Assembly: GCF_002087075.1 (NCBI RefSeq)
Contig: NZ_MWSM01000027.1
Span: forward strand, 3,134-67,133
Direction: 5' to 3'
Length of the DNA: 64,000 nucleotides
From: Streptococcus pseudopneumoniae ATCC BAA-960 = CCUG 49455
Lineage (GTDB): Bacteria; Bacillota; Bacilli; Lactobacillales; Streptococcaceae
A program made the translations under genes and the position numbers. The notes beneath the pieces are model-generated. The model was not told the DNA's origin. It saw only the letters and a list, made by a program, of their open reading frames with translations, and ran no database searches. Below are positions 8,580 to 16,080 of the stretch, piece after piece (positions within the stretch are counted from its first letter, which is position 1; the number at the start of each line of letters is the position of its first letter).

Positions 8580-11315
8580 ATGAAAATTGGTCAACGAATT
8601 ATGCGCTTTGGCATAAAAAAATTAAGTATCGGAGTTGTATCTGTTGCAGTCGGCTTTGCATTTCTAGCTCCAGTTGGAATTTCAGCCAATGAACTAAAGC
8701 AAGATGTAACATCTGAAGTGGCAACAAGAGTGCTAGATTCTAAGGAGGAATTGAGAAAGCCGGAAAATGTTGCTCCAAAACTAGAAACTCCTCTTACAGA
8801 GGAGCCAAGACTAGCTCCTCAACCGCTTCCGGAAGCAAGTGAAGTTATTGAAAACAAAAAGGAAGAGTCAAAAGTAGAGATAACAGAGCCAGCTCAAGAC
8901 TCACCTATTCTTGCTCCTGTCGAAGAAACTAAAGAAGAAGTTGTGACAGAAAAACCAACAAATACTCGTTCTCTAACCGCAGAAGATTTGGTGAAGATTT
9001 CCAAAGGGGAATTGCATTTAGAAAATGATTTGATTGATGAATCTCTCTATGGTGAAAAAGTTCTCGATTTGGAAGGGGATGATGACCAAGATGGCATCAA
9101 AAACAAAGATGAACTTTATGTTTACAACAAAGATGGTAAGGATTATCTAGGATATAACAGTCATCCCTTGCTAGCAGACAGTGATGGGGATGGTTTGGCA
9201 GATGGAGAAGATGACAATAAGAAAGAATGGTATGTCACAGACCGTGATTCTCTTCTCTTTATGGAGTTAGCCTATCGAGACGATGATTATATTGAGAAAA
9301 TTTTAGATCATAAGAATCCTTTCCCTAGTCTCTATCTTGACCGTCAAGAATACAAACTCATGCACAATGAATTGGCTCCTTTCTGGAAGATGAAAAAAGC
9401 CTACCATACAGATAGTGGTCTGGATGCTTTCTTATTTGAGACCAAGAGCGACCTTCCTTATCTCAAAGATGGAACGGTGCACATGTTGGCTATTCGTGGA
9501 ACGCGAGTTAATGACGCCAAGGATTTAAGTGCAGATTTGGTTTTATTTGGTGGAAATAAACCAGCTCAAGCGGACGATATCCGTAAGGTTGTTGGGGAAT
9601 TAGCCAAGGATACAAGTATTACCAAGTTGTATATGACAGGTCATTCTCTTGGAGGTTACCTAGCTCAGATTGCAGCGGTTGAAGCTTACCAAAAATATCC
9701 TGATTTTTATAACCATGTATTACGGAAAGTGACGACTTTCAGTGCTCCTAAAGTGATTACTTCCAGAACTGTTTGGAATGCTAAGAATGGTTTCTGGGAT
9801 GTTGGTTTGGAAAGCCGTAAATTAGCTGTTAGTGGGAAAATTAAGCATTATGTGGTTGATAATGATAATGTTGTGACTCCCTTGATTCATAATGATCGTG
9901 ATATTGTTACATTTACAGGTAATTCACGCTTTAAACACCGTTCTCGTGGCTATTTTGAAAGTCGAATGAATGATATTCCTAACTTTAATATTGGTAAACG
10001 AGCTACCTTGGATAAACATGGTTATCGTGATCCGAAATTAGATAAAGTGCGATTCTTTAAGAAACAGGCTCTGCCTCAATCTTCTAGTCAACCAAGCGCT
10101 GAACCAATGGAAAATATTGCCTTAGGAAAACAGGTTACTCAAAGTTCGACAGCTTTCGGAGGAGATGCTAGAAGAGCTGTGGATGGTAACTATGATCACA
10201 ATTCTGTCACTCATACAAACTTCCAATCTAAGCCTTGGTGGCAAGTAGATTTGGCTAAAGAAGAAACCATTCGCCAAATCAATATTTACAACCGCACAGA
10301 CACTGCCCAGGATAGATTGGCAAACTTTGATGTCATTCTTTTAGATAGTTTTGGTAAAGAAATTGAGAGAAAACGCATAACATCTCTTAAAGATGTGTCA
10401 GCACAAATTGCGATTAACTATAAAAGAGCGCGCTATGTTCGGATTGAGCTAGAAGGCTATAATGCCCTCAGTCTTGCAGAAGTACAAGTATACCGTGCTG
10501 AGAATATCGCTTGGAAAAAACAGGTTAAGAAAAGTTCCACTGTTTTTGAGGGAGATGCAAGTTATGCCTTAGATGGAATTACCAATAGTAGTTATAGCCA
10601 ACAGTCTAACACACATACTAAGTCTGAAAACCAACCTTGGTGGGAAGTTGATTTAGGTCGTACGGAACAGGTTGGGCTTGTCCGCCTTCATAACCGTGGG
10701 GATGGAGACGTTTCCAAACGTCTGTCAGACTTTGATGTGATTTTATATGATGAAAAAGGAACAGAAGTTGCTAGACAGTATGTTTCTAAACTTGACGGAA
10801 CGAGCTTGGATGTTCAATTAAATGGGAAATTGGGACGCCGTGTTCGTGTGCAACTACGTAAGAACAATCAAGCCCTCAGTCTTGCAGAAGTAGAAGTTTT
10901 CCGCTTTATCGCTACGAATGGTGAGACGGCGACACAAGTTTCTAAGCCAGTTCAACCAATCAGTCAAACGCCTGTGAAAGACAAAACATTGACAATTCAA
11001 CATAGTGGAGCTTATATTGCCCGCTACTCTATAACTTGGGAAGAAGTTACAGTAGACAAAGATGGAAACCAAGTTGTTCGTAGTCGTTCTTGGGAAGGAA
11101 ACGGTCGCAACCAGACTGCAGGTTTTGTCCTCAACCTCCCAATCAAAGGAAACATGAGAAATCTGCGAATTAAGATTGAGAAAAAGACAGGTCTACTATG
11201 GAATAGATGGCAAACAATCTATGAAAACAGACCAATTTTAGCTCAACCCCACCGTAAAATTACCCATTGGGGAACAACATTAAATTCTAAGATTTCTGAT
11301 GACGATGTCTTGTAA
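8580..11315 (+). CDS. Secreted lipase fused to two F-type lectin domains and a cytolysin domain 4
   Basis: This 911-residue exported protein has five parts. Residues 1-36 are a YSIRK-like signal peptide (FGIKKLSIGVVS, cut near ISA-NE). A Glu/Pro-rich spacer leads to two calcium-type loops (DDDQDGIKNKDE at 167-178, DSDGDGLADGED at 200-211). Next is a class 3-like serine lipase with GHSLGG (nucleophile Ser356), likely Asp427 or Asp429, and His453. Two F5/8-type fucolectin domains (about 511-638 and 641-782) each keep the fucose motif H-X26-RXD-X4-R/K: His545/Arg572 and His679/Arg706. Residues 801-911 match domain 4 of cholesterol-dependent cytolysins, including WGTTL (Thr900-Leu901) but a degenerate undecapeptide. 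No LPXTG motif or choline-binding repeat is present. Substrate and target are inferred. The ribosome site is weak (GAAAGA). Confidence 0.88.
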   Translation: MKIGQRIMRFGIKKLSIGVVSVAVGFAFLAPVGISANELKQDVTSEVATRVLDSKEELRKPENVAPKLETPLTEEPRLAPQPLPEASEVIENKKEESKVEITEPAQDSPILAPVEETKEEVVTEKPTNTRSLTAEDLVKISKGELHLENDLIDESLYGEKVLDLEGDDDQDGIKNKDELYVYNKDGKDYLGYNSHPLLADSDGDGLADGEDDNKKEWYVTDRDSLLFMELAYRDDDYIEKILDHKNPFPSLYLDRQEYKLMHNELAPFWKMKKAYHTDSGLDAFLFETKSDLPYLKDGTVHMLAIRGTRVNDAKDLSADLVLFGGNKPAQADDIRKVVGELAKDTSITKLYMTGHSLGGYLAQIAAVEAYQKYPDFYNHVLRKVTTFSAPKVITSRTVWNAKNGFWDVGLESRKLAVSGKIKHYVVDNDNVVTPLIHNDRDIVTFTGNSRFKHRSRGYFESRMNDIPNFNIGKRATLDKHGYRDPKLDKVRFFKKQALPQSSSQPSAEPMENIALGKQVTQSSTAFGGDARRAVDGNYDHNSVTHTNFQSKPWWQVDLAKEETIRQINIYNRTDTAQDRLANFDVILLDSFGKEIERKRITSLKDVSAQIAINYKRARYVRIELEGYNALSLAEVQVYRAENIAWKKQVKKSSTVFEGDASYALDGITNSSYSQQSNTHTKSENQPWWEVDLGRTEQVGLVRLHNRGDGDVSKRLSDFDVILYDEKGTEVARQYVSKLDGTSLDVQLNGKLGRRVRVQLRKNNQALSLAEVEVFRFIATNGETATQVSKPVQPISQTPVKDKTLTIQHSGAYIARYSITWEEVTVDKDGNQVVRSRSWEGNGRNQTAGFVLNLPIKGNMRNLRIKIEKKTGLLWNRWQTIYENRPILAQPHRKITHWGTTLNSKISDDDVL

Positions 11316-11362
11316 AAAATCCTACTATTCAAGAATGAGATGATTTAGTTTATAAGAAAGTA

Positions 11363-11391
11363 CTACCTGAGCTTGAATAGAACTCAGGTAG
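11363..11391 (+). terminator. Hairpin after the lipase gene
   Basis: The 9-bp stem CTACCTGAG (11363-11371) pairs with CTCAGGTAG (11383-11391). No T-run follows, so termination would be weak or need another factor. Confidence 0.45.
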
Positions 11392-11418
11392 CTATCTGTG
11401 AGAGAACAAAATTAAACA

Positions 11419-11985
11419 GAAAGGTATAGTGAGGTGTTCTAATTTGAACATGAGCGGAAAAACTTTTCTAAAAACTTAGAAAGGAAGGGGAGTTCGGGTT
11501 TGAATTGAATCCGATCTACTCTTCTCAATATTATCAAAATTAAGAAAGAAAGGAATTGAACCCATCATAAAAGCAGTGGGAAAAAGATAGTTGGTCTAGC
11601 GAGCATCGCTCACTGCGCCCCACTCCTATTTTCCCTTTGGCTTTTTAACGGGTTTGGTATCTTTCTCAATATAAAATATAAAAAAGAAAGGTAGAGCGCG
11701 TGTTTTGATTTGAACACGAGCGGAAAACTTTTCTAAAAACTCAGAAGAGAAGGGGAGTTCGGGTTTGAATTGAAGCCGTTCTAATCTTCTCAATATCATC
11801 AAAATTAAGAAAGGAATTGACCCCACCCTAAAAGCAGTGGGAAAAAGATAGTTGGTCTAGCGAGCATCGCTCACTGCGCCCAACTCCTATTTTCCCTTTG
11901 CTTTTTGACGGGTTTGGTATCTTTCTCAATATAAAATAAAGAAAGGTAGAGCGTGTGTTCTGATTTGAACACGAGCGGAAAACTT
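11419..11985. repeat. Tandem repeat of about 255-267 bp (2 full units plus a partial third)
   Basis: Unit 1 is 11419-11685 (267 bp), unit 2 is 11686-11940 (255 bp) and unit 3 is cut short at about 11985. Each opens with GAAAGGTA and shares long stretches with small indels. Each full unit carries a hairpin core AGCGA-gca-TCGCT (unit 2: 11859-11863 with 11867-11871) nested in GCAGTG/CACTGC (unit 2: 11834-11839 with 11872-11877). Short minus-strand frames cross it but have no ribosome sites and end differently in the two units. I take it as non-coding. It separates the lipase gene from deoD. Confidence 0.85.
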
Positions 11986-11996
11986 GGAAAATAGAT

Positions 11997-12044
11997 AATC
12001 TGACTGAAAAATCAGGATTTCTCGTCAGATTCCTAATTTTCAGT
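11997..12044 (+). promoter_or_regulatory. Overlapping alternative hairpins in front of deoD
   Basis: AATCTGAC (11997-12004) can pair with GTCAGATT (12024-12031). Alternatively ACTGAAAAATCAGGA (from 12002) can pair imperfectly with TCCTAATTTTCAGT (12031-12044). The two folds are mutually exclusive and a T-rich stretch follows. This could be an attenuator or a plain terminator; it is seen only as base-pairing potential. Confidence 0.4.
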
Positions 12045-12075
12045 CGTTTTCTTGTCGCTCTTTGTATCATAAATT

Positions 12076-12786
12076 ATGTCTATCCATATTGCTGCTCAGC
12101 AGGGTGAAATTGCTGATAAAATTCTTCTTCCAGGGGATCCTCTTCGTGCGAAATTTATTGCGGAGAATTTCCTTGAAGATGCTGTTTGTTTTAACGAAGT
12201 GCGTAACATGTTTGGTTACACTGGTACTTACAAGGGTCACCGTGTATCTGTTATGGGAACTGGGATGGGAATGCCATCTATTTCGATTTATGCGCGTGAG
12301 TTAATTGTTGACTACGGAGTGAAAAAATTGATTCGTGTGGGAACTGCAGGATCTTTGAATGCAGATGTCCACGTACGTGAATTGGTTTTGGCGCAGGCAG
12401 CTGCAACCAACTCTAACATCATCCGCAATGACTGGCCACAGTACGATTTCCCACAAATCGCTAGCTTTGATTTGCTAGATAAGGCTTATCATATTGCCAA
12501 AAATCTCGGTATGACAACCCACGTTGGGAACGTTTTGTCATCTGATGTCTTTTATTCAAACTACTTTGAAAAGAACATCGAGCTTGGTAAATGGGGAGTC
12601 AAGGCTGTGGAAATGGAAGCAGCAGCACTTTACTATCTGGCAGCCCAACACCATGTTGACGCGCTAGCTATTATGACAATCTCTGATAGCTTGGTTAATC
12701 CAGATGAGGACACGACTGCAGAAGAACGTCAAAATACCTTCACCGATATGATGAAGGTTGGATTAGAAACCTTGATTGCTGAATAA
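12076..12786 (+). CDS. deoD: Purine nucleoside phosphorylase, hexameric DeoD type
   Basis: This 236-residue enzyme cleaves purine nucleosides, including adenosine, by phosphorolysis. Family blocks are [40 protein letters not shown], the ribose-contacting VEMEAAALY and the catalytic-Asp block ISDSLVNP. The ATG at 12076 has no recognisable ribosome-binding site (TATCATAAATT precedes it). In related genomes, as I recall, deoD is translated directly after an upstream gene; here the tandem repeat occupies that place. It supplements PunA, which prefers 6-oxopurines. A strong terminator follows. Confidence 0.95.
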   Translation: MSIHIAAQQGEIADKILLPGDPLRAKFIAENFLEDAVCFNEVRNMFGYTGTYKGHRVSVMGTGMGMPSISIYARELIVDYGVKKLIRVGTAGSLNADVHVRELVLAQAAATNSNIIRNDWPQYDFPQIASFDLLDKAYHIAKNLGMTTHVGNVLSSDVFYSNYFEKNIELGKWGVKAVEMEAAALYYLAAQHHVDALAIMTISDSLVNPDEDTTAEERQNTFTDMMKVGLETLIAE

Positions 12787-12796
12787 AAGAGAACAC

Positions 12797-12833
12797 AAAA
12801 GGAAGACTTTCTGGATGAAAATCTTCCTTTTTT
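12797..12833 (+). terminator. deoD terminator
   Basis: The 10-bp stem AAAAGGAAGA (12797-12806) pairs with TCTTCCTTTT (12822-12831) and a T-run follows. Confidence 0.88.
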
Positions 12834-12880
12834 AGTCATTCAGTCCATACTGTGACCTTAATGAAATGTTGCTCTACCGT

Positions 12881-13393
12881 CTATTTTTTAAGAGATTGCA
12901 AAAAACAATCAATCTCTGCTTGAGAATGGAGAATACGCATCTTTTCTGGGTAAGTATTGTTTAAATATTGGTATCTATCCTTAGCATTTTTTGTTCGACC
13001 ATCCCAGAGAATCCAACGAATAAATTCCCAGTTGAATTGCTCGGGGCATCCCTTAGCCATGCTTTCTCTCACTTTTCCTCTGTATTTTAAATAGCGCTTA
13101 AAGGCTCTTAGCAAACAATTCCAAGCAGAGAAGTTTAAAAAGATGATTTGGTTAGCTTCCTGCATTCTTTCTTCGTAATAACACCAAGAATAATTACCAT
13201 CGATGACCCAAGCTTCATGCTTGGTGAGAAAATTTTTCATCTCGGTTAACATCCAATCACGGTCACTGTCTTGCCAACCAGGTTGAAATTGGAGTGTGTC
13301 CATATGAAGTTTTGGGATGGAGTAGTAGAGAGATAACTTTTCAGCTAGCGTTGACTTACCAGCACCAGAATATCCGATAATTGCAATTTTCAT
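12881..13393 (-). CDS. P-loop kinase, DNA topology modulation (FlaR-like) family
   Basis: This 170-residue cytoplasmic protein has an adenylate-kinase-like fold. Walker A GYSGAGKST begins at residue 7, and DTLQFQPGW and VIDGNY are the usual blocks of proteins annotated as FlaR or topology modulation protein. That name comes from an old regulatory phenotype; the fold suggests a small-molecule kinase, and I cannot name its substrate. The start ATG at 13393 has AAAAGGTAG upstream. It lies just upstream of coaA's group on the same strand but is separated from rpsT by the rpsT terminator. Confidence 0.8.
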   Translation of the reverse strand: MKIAIIGYSGAGKSTLAEKLSLYYSIPKLHMDTLQFQPGWQDSDRDWMLTEMKNFLTKHEAWVIDGNYSWCYYEERMQEANQIIFLNFSAWNCLLRAFKRYLKYRGKVRESMAKGCPEQFNWEFIRWILWDGRTKNAKDRYQYLNNTYPEKMRILHSQAEIDCFLQSLKK

Positions 13394-13415
13394 TTTCTAC
13401 CTTTTCCTATTTGGA

Positions 13416-13444
13416 GACAAAAAAACAGCCTCTATGGACTGTTT
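13416..13444 (-). terminator. rpsT terminator
   Basis: On the minus strand AACAGTCC pairs with GGCTGTT (one bulged T) around a short loop, followed by a run of seven T. Confidence 0.75.
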
Positions 13445-13445
13445 C

Positions 13446-13682
13446 TTATTTAGCAAGTTTAGCTGAAAGACGAGCTTTATCGCGGCTTGCTTTGTTTTTG
13501 TGAATCAAACCTTTAGTTTCTGCTTTATCGATAGCTGAGCTAGCAGCACGGAAAAGTTCTTCAGATGGGTTTGCTTCGAAAGCTTTGATAGCAGTACGCA
13601 TAGCTGATTTTTGAGCTGAGTTCTTTTCGTTTTGTTTAACGTTCAATTCAGCGCGTTTGATAGCTGATTTAATGTTTGCCAA
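13446..13682 (-). CDS. rpsT: 30S ribosomal protein S20
   Basis: This 78-residue, strongly basic, Lys/Ala-rich helical protein binds 16S rRNA in the small subunit. ANIKSAIKR at the start and [14 protein letters not shown] at the end are typical. The start is a TTG at 13682-13680, placed 7 nt after GGAGG. An in-frame ATG 5 codons upstream would bury that ribosome site inside the coding region, so TTG is preferred. Rare start codons are common in rpsT and may limit expression (family knowledge). It is followed by its own terminator. Confidence 0.95.
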
Positions 13683-13749
13683 TGTTCTTACCTCCATATT
13701 TACTAACTATACCATTATATCTGAAAACTTACGTTTTGACAAGGGAAAA

Positions 13750-14670
13750 TTATTTTTTTAAGTAAATTTCATCGATTTCATGGTTCTTTGTTTTATGAAG
13801 AATCACTTCTGCACGATTTCTAGTTGGTTCAATATAATTTTGTAGATTTGTGAGATTGATACTGGTCCAGACCTGATGGGCAAAGGATTCCACTTCCCCA
13901 ATCGGCATTTGTGTAAAACGATAATAGTAGCTATCAGGGTCGTTTTGGGCTAGGCTCAGGATTTTCAAGAAACGGTCTAGATACCAACTCTCGATGTCAT
14001 CAACTGAAGCATCAACATAGATGGAAAAGTCAAAGAAGTCAGTAATATAGAGACGCTCGTTTTGTGGATTTTGAAAGACGTTAATCCCCTCGACAATCAC
14101 AAAGTCAGCAGCTTTTACTCGTTGTTTTGCTTCAGGGACGATGTCATAGACTTCATGAGAGTAGACAGGAATATCCACATCTTGTCCATTTTTGATGCAG
14201 TCCAAGAAGTTGAGAAGAGCTTCCATATCATAGCTTTCAGGAAATCCCTTACGATTTAAAATCCCTTGTTCAATCAAGGTCTGGTTGGGATAGAGAAAGC
14301 CGTCAGTTGTTACCAACTCAACCGTAGCATCTGTAAGTGTACGGGACAGTAGGATTTGAAGTAGGCGACTGGTTGTGGATTTTCCAACGGCAACACTCCC
14401 AGAAACCCCAATGATAAAAGGCTGGGATTTGCTTTCACGTTGAAGGAAAATCCCTTTTGAAAAGGCCAAATCATCCTTGGTACGCTTGTAAATCTGGATG
14501 AGATGGGCTAGGGGGAGATAGACATCGGTAACATCCTGCAAGCTAATCTGGTCATTAAAACTCTTGATGGATTCTAATTCCTCTTCTGTCAAAGGAGGTG
14601 TCGTCTTTCGATGTAAAGATTGCCAAGTCTGGCGACTGATTTTTTCAAAATGTAAAAATTCGTTGGTCAT
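13750..14670 (-). CDS. coaA: Pantothenate kinase, type I
   Basis: This 306-residue cytoplasmic enzyme phosphorylates pantothenate, the first step of coenzyme A synthesis. The P-loop [12 protein letters not shown] is in the N-terminal third, followed by [27 protein letters not shown] and [10 protein letters not shown], all type I CoaA signatures. The ATG at 14670 has AGGGGA upstream. The frame is open for 38 more codons, but those overlap the extended -10 box at 14696-14701, so the shorter start is right. It is divergent from the membrane protein gene at 14870. Confidence 0.97.
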   Translation of the reverse strand: MTNEFLHFEKISRQTWQSLHRKTTPPLTEEELESIKSFNDQISLQDVTDVYLPLAHLIQIYKRTKDDLAFSKGIFLQRESKSQPFIIGVSGSVAVGKSTTSRLLQILLSRTLTDATVELVTTDGFLYPNQTLIEQGILNRKGFPESYDMEALLNFLDCIKNGQDVDIPVYSHEVYDIVPEAKQRVKAADFVIVEGINVFQNPQNERLYITDFFDFSIYVDASVDDIESWYLDRFLKILSLAQNDPDSYYYRFTQMPIGEVESFAHQVWTSINLTNLQNYIEPTRNRAEVILHKTKNHEIDEIYLKK

Positions 14671-14695
14671 TTGTTTTCCCCTAGATATTTTGTCT

Positions 14696-14701
14696 ATCAT
14701 A
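14696..14701 (-). promoter_or_regulatory. coaA extended -10 promoter
   Basis: The minus strand reads TGGTATGAT, an extended -10 box 25 nt before the coaA start. The -35 region is only T-rich. Confidence 0.55.
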
Positions 14702-14732
14702 CCATAAAAAGTTAAAAAAATAAAGCGGTTTC

Positions 14733-14761
14733 TTGAATGTGGTAAGTCAATAGTATATAAT
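14733..14761 (+). promoter_or_regulatory. Promoter of the membrane protein gene at 14870
   Basis: TTGAAT (14733-14738) and TATAAT (14756-14761) are 17 nt apart. The predicted leader is about 100 nt and contains an AGTAG/CTACT hairpin and a TATAAA/TTTATA inverted repeat. Confidence 0.8.
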
Positions 14762-14869
14762 ATAAGTAGATAGAGGATGAACAATTTATTGATGAAGTAG
14801 GAGCTGCTTTCTACTGACTTATCAGCTATAAAGGGGGCTTTGGGGTTTATAACTTATAGGAGGTGTACT

Positions 14870-15274
14870 ATGAAAATCTTGAAACCTTACCTATTGGAAC
14901 TCTGTTTTATTTTAAGTTTTGCACTACCTTTTTTAAAAGGAGCGAATGCGGATAATGGTAGACGTTTTGTGGAAACCTATTACGGTTTTACTTTTTTGAT
15001 GGAACATGCCATTGTAACAGCTGTCTTTATCTGTTCGCTCTTGATTGCTTTCTTCCTAAAAAAACGGTGGACGAAATGGCTTGCTGCTGGTAGTTATTTC
15101 TTTTTAGTTCTATGGATTGCGACAGAGGGTTATTTCTTCCGCATGTCACTAGAAGATTTGATACGACTTTGGACAAGTTTGGAATTCCTGACAAAAACGT
15201 ATCAGTTGGGCTTTTATCTAAACATTTTGTTGGGAATCCTATTGATAATGAAATATTTAAAAGTAAAGAAATAG
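14870..15274 (+). CDS. Small integral membrane protein of unknown function
   Basis: This 134-residue protein has four probable membrane segments, at about residues 8-24, 40-62, 70-87 and 108-130. Positively charged stretches (KKRWTKW, KYLKVKK) suggest cytoplasmic loops. I recognise no domain or active site. The ATG at 14870 is fixed by AGGAGG 6 nt upstream. It has its own promoter and a strong terminator at 15385, so it is probably monocistronic. Base composition matches its neighbours. No function can be proposed from context; coaA is divergent and rsmC has its own promoter. Confidence 0.85.
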   Translation: MKILKPYLLELCFILSFALPFLKGANADNGRRFVETYYGFTFLMEHAIVTAVFICSLLIAFFLKKRWTKWLAAGSYFFLVLWIATEGYFFRMSLEDLIRLWTSLEFLTKTYQLGFYLNILLGILLIMKYLKVKK

Positions 15275-15384
15275 CGCTGACAATGCGCCTGATGATAAAC
15301 AATAAACTTTGTGTTATGTGTTTTATCATGGTAATGATAGCTGTAGTCCTAGATGAAATACAAGTTGCTTATAAAAGTTGAAAG

Positions 15385-15429
15385 AGATTGAAGGGGAGTT
15401 ATTGTAACGCAACTTCCTTCAATCTTTTT
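15385..15429 (+). terminator. Strong terminator before rsmC
   Basis: AGATTGAAGG (15385-15394) pairs with CCTTCAATCT (15416-15425), with an inner AGTT/AACT extension and a T-run to 15429. Confidence 0.9.
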
Positions 15430-15453
15430 GTCTCATTCTGGATATGTAAACGA

Positions 15454-15483
15454 TTTACAATTTAAGTCAAATTATGGTAAAAT
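15454..15483 (+). promoter_or_regulatory. rsmC operon promoter, predicted leaderless
   Basis: TTTACA (15454-15459), an 18-nt spacer and the extended -10 TGGTAAAAT (hexamer 15478-15483). Only 6 nt (AGTTTC) separate the -10 box from the ATG at 15490, so transcription should start at or next to the A of the start codon. Confidence 0.75.
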
Positions 15484-15489
15484 AGTTTC

Positions 15490-16080
15490 ATGAGTAAAAT
15501 GTATTATGCAGAAAATCCTGACGCTGCTCACGACATACATGAATTGCGAGTAGAATTGTTGGGAGAAAAAATGACCTTTCTGACGGATGCAGGTGTTTTT
15601 AGCAAGAAGATGGTTGACTTCGGAAGTCAGCTTTTGCTCAAGTGTCTGGAGGTCAACCAAGGAGAAACTGTCCTTGATGTAGGCTGTGGTTACGGTCCAT
15701 TAGGTTTGTCCTTGGTCAAGGCTTACGGCGTTCAGGCGACCATGGTCGATATCAACAATCGTGCCTTGGATTTGGCGCGACAAAATGCTGAACGAAATAA
15801 AGTAGAAGCGACGATTTTCCAGTCCAATATCTATGAACAAGTTGAAGGACATTTTGACCATGTCATTTCCAATCCTCCTATCCGTGCGGGCAAGCAAGTG
15901 GTTCATGAAATCATCGAGAAAAGTAAAGATTTCTTGGAAACTGGTGGAGATTTAACAATCGTCATTCAGAAAAAGCAAGGGGCTCCAAGTGCCAAGTCTA
16001 AGATGGAAGATGTGTTTGGCAATTGTGAAATCATTAAAAAAGACAAGGGATATTATATCCTTAGAAGTGTGAAAGAATGA
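15490..16080 (+). CDS. rsmC: Class I methyltransferase, RsmC-like
   Basis: This 196-residue cytoplasmic methyltransferase uses S-adenosylmethionine. Motif I is LDVGCGYGPLG near residue 61 and the catalytic NPPI (ISNPPIRAG) is typical of N2-guanine methylation of 16S rRNA by RsmC-like enzymes. It is the short form, lacking the N-terminal half of E. coli RsmC, as usual in Firmicutes. No ribosome site is possible at 15490 because the promoter -10 box ends 6 nt before it; an ATG at 15499 is an alternative start. It leads the rsmC-pdp-deoC-cdd-pnrA string and overlaps pdp by ATGA. The target rRNA position is inferred. Confidence 0.88.
   Translation: MSKMYYAENPDAAHDIHELRVELLGEKMTFLTDAGVFSKKMVDFGSQLLLKCLEVNQGETVLDVGCGYGPLGLSLVKAYGVQATMVDINNRALDLARQNAERNKVEATIFQSNIYEQVEGHFDHVISNPPIRAGKQVVHEIIEKSKDFLETGGDLTIVIQKKQGAPSAKSKMEDVFGNCEIIKKDKGYYILRSVKE

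Noticed and set aside
11626-12070. Two short minus-strand open frames in the tandem repeat
   Set aside because: No ribosome sites, different frames and ends in the two repeat units, no recognisable domain.
15283-15381. 32-codon hydrophobic peptide after the membrane protein gene
   Set aside because: No ribosome-binding site and no conservation can be judged; it may be a chance frame.
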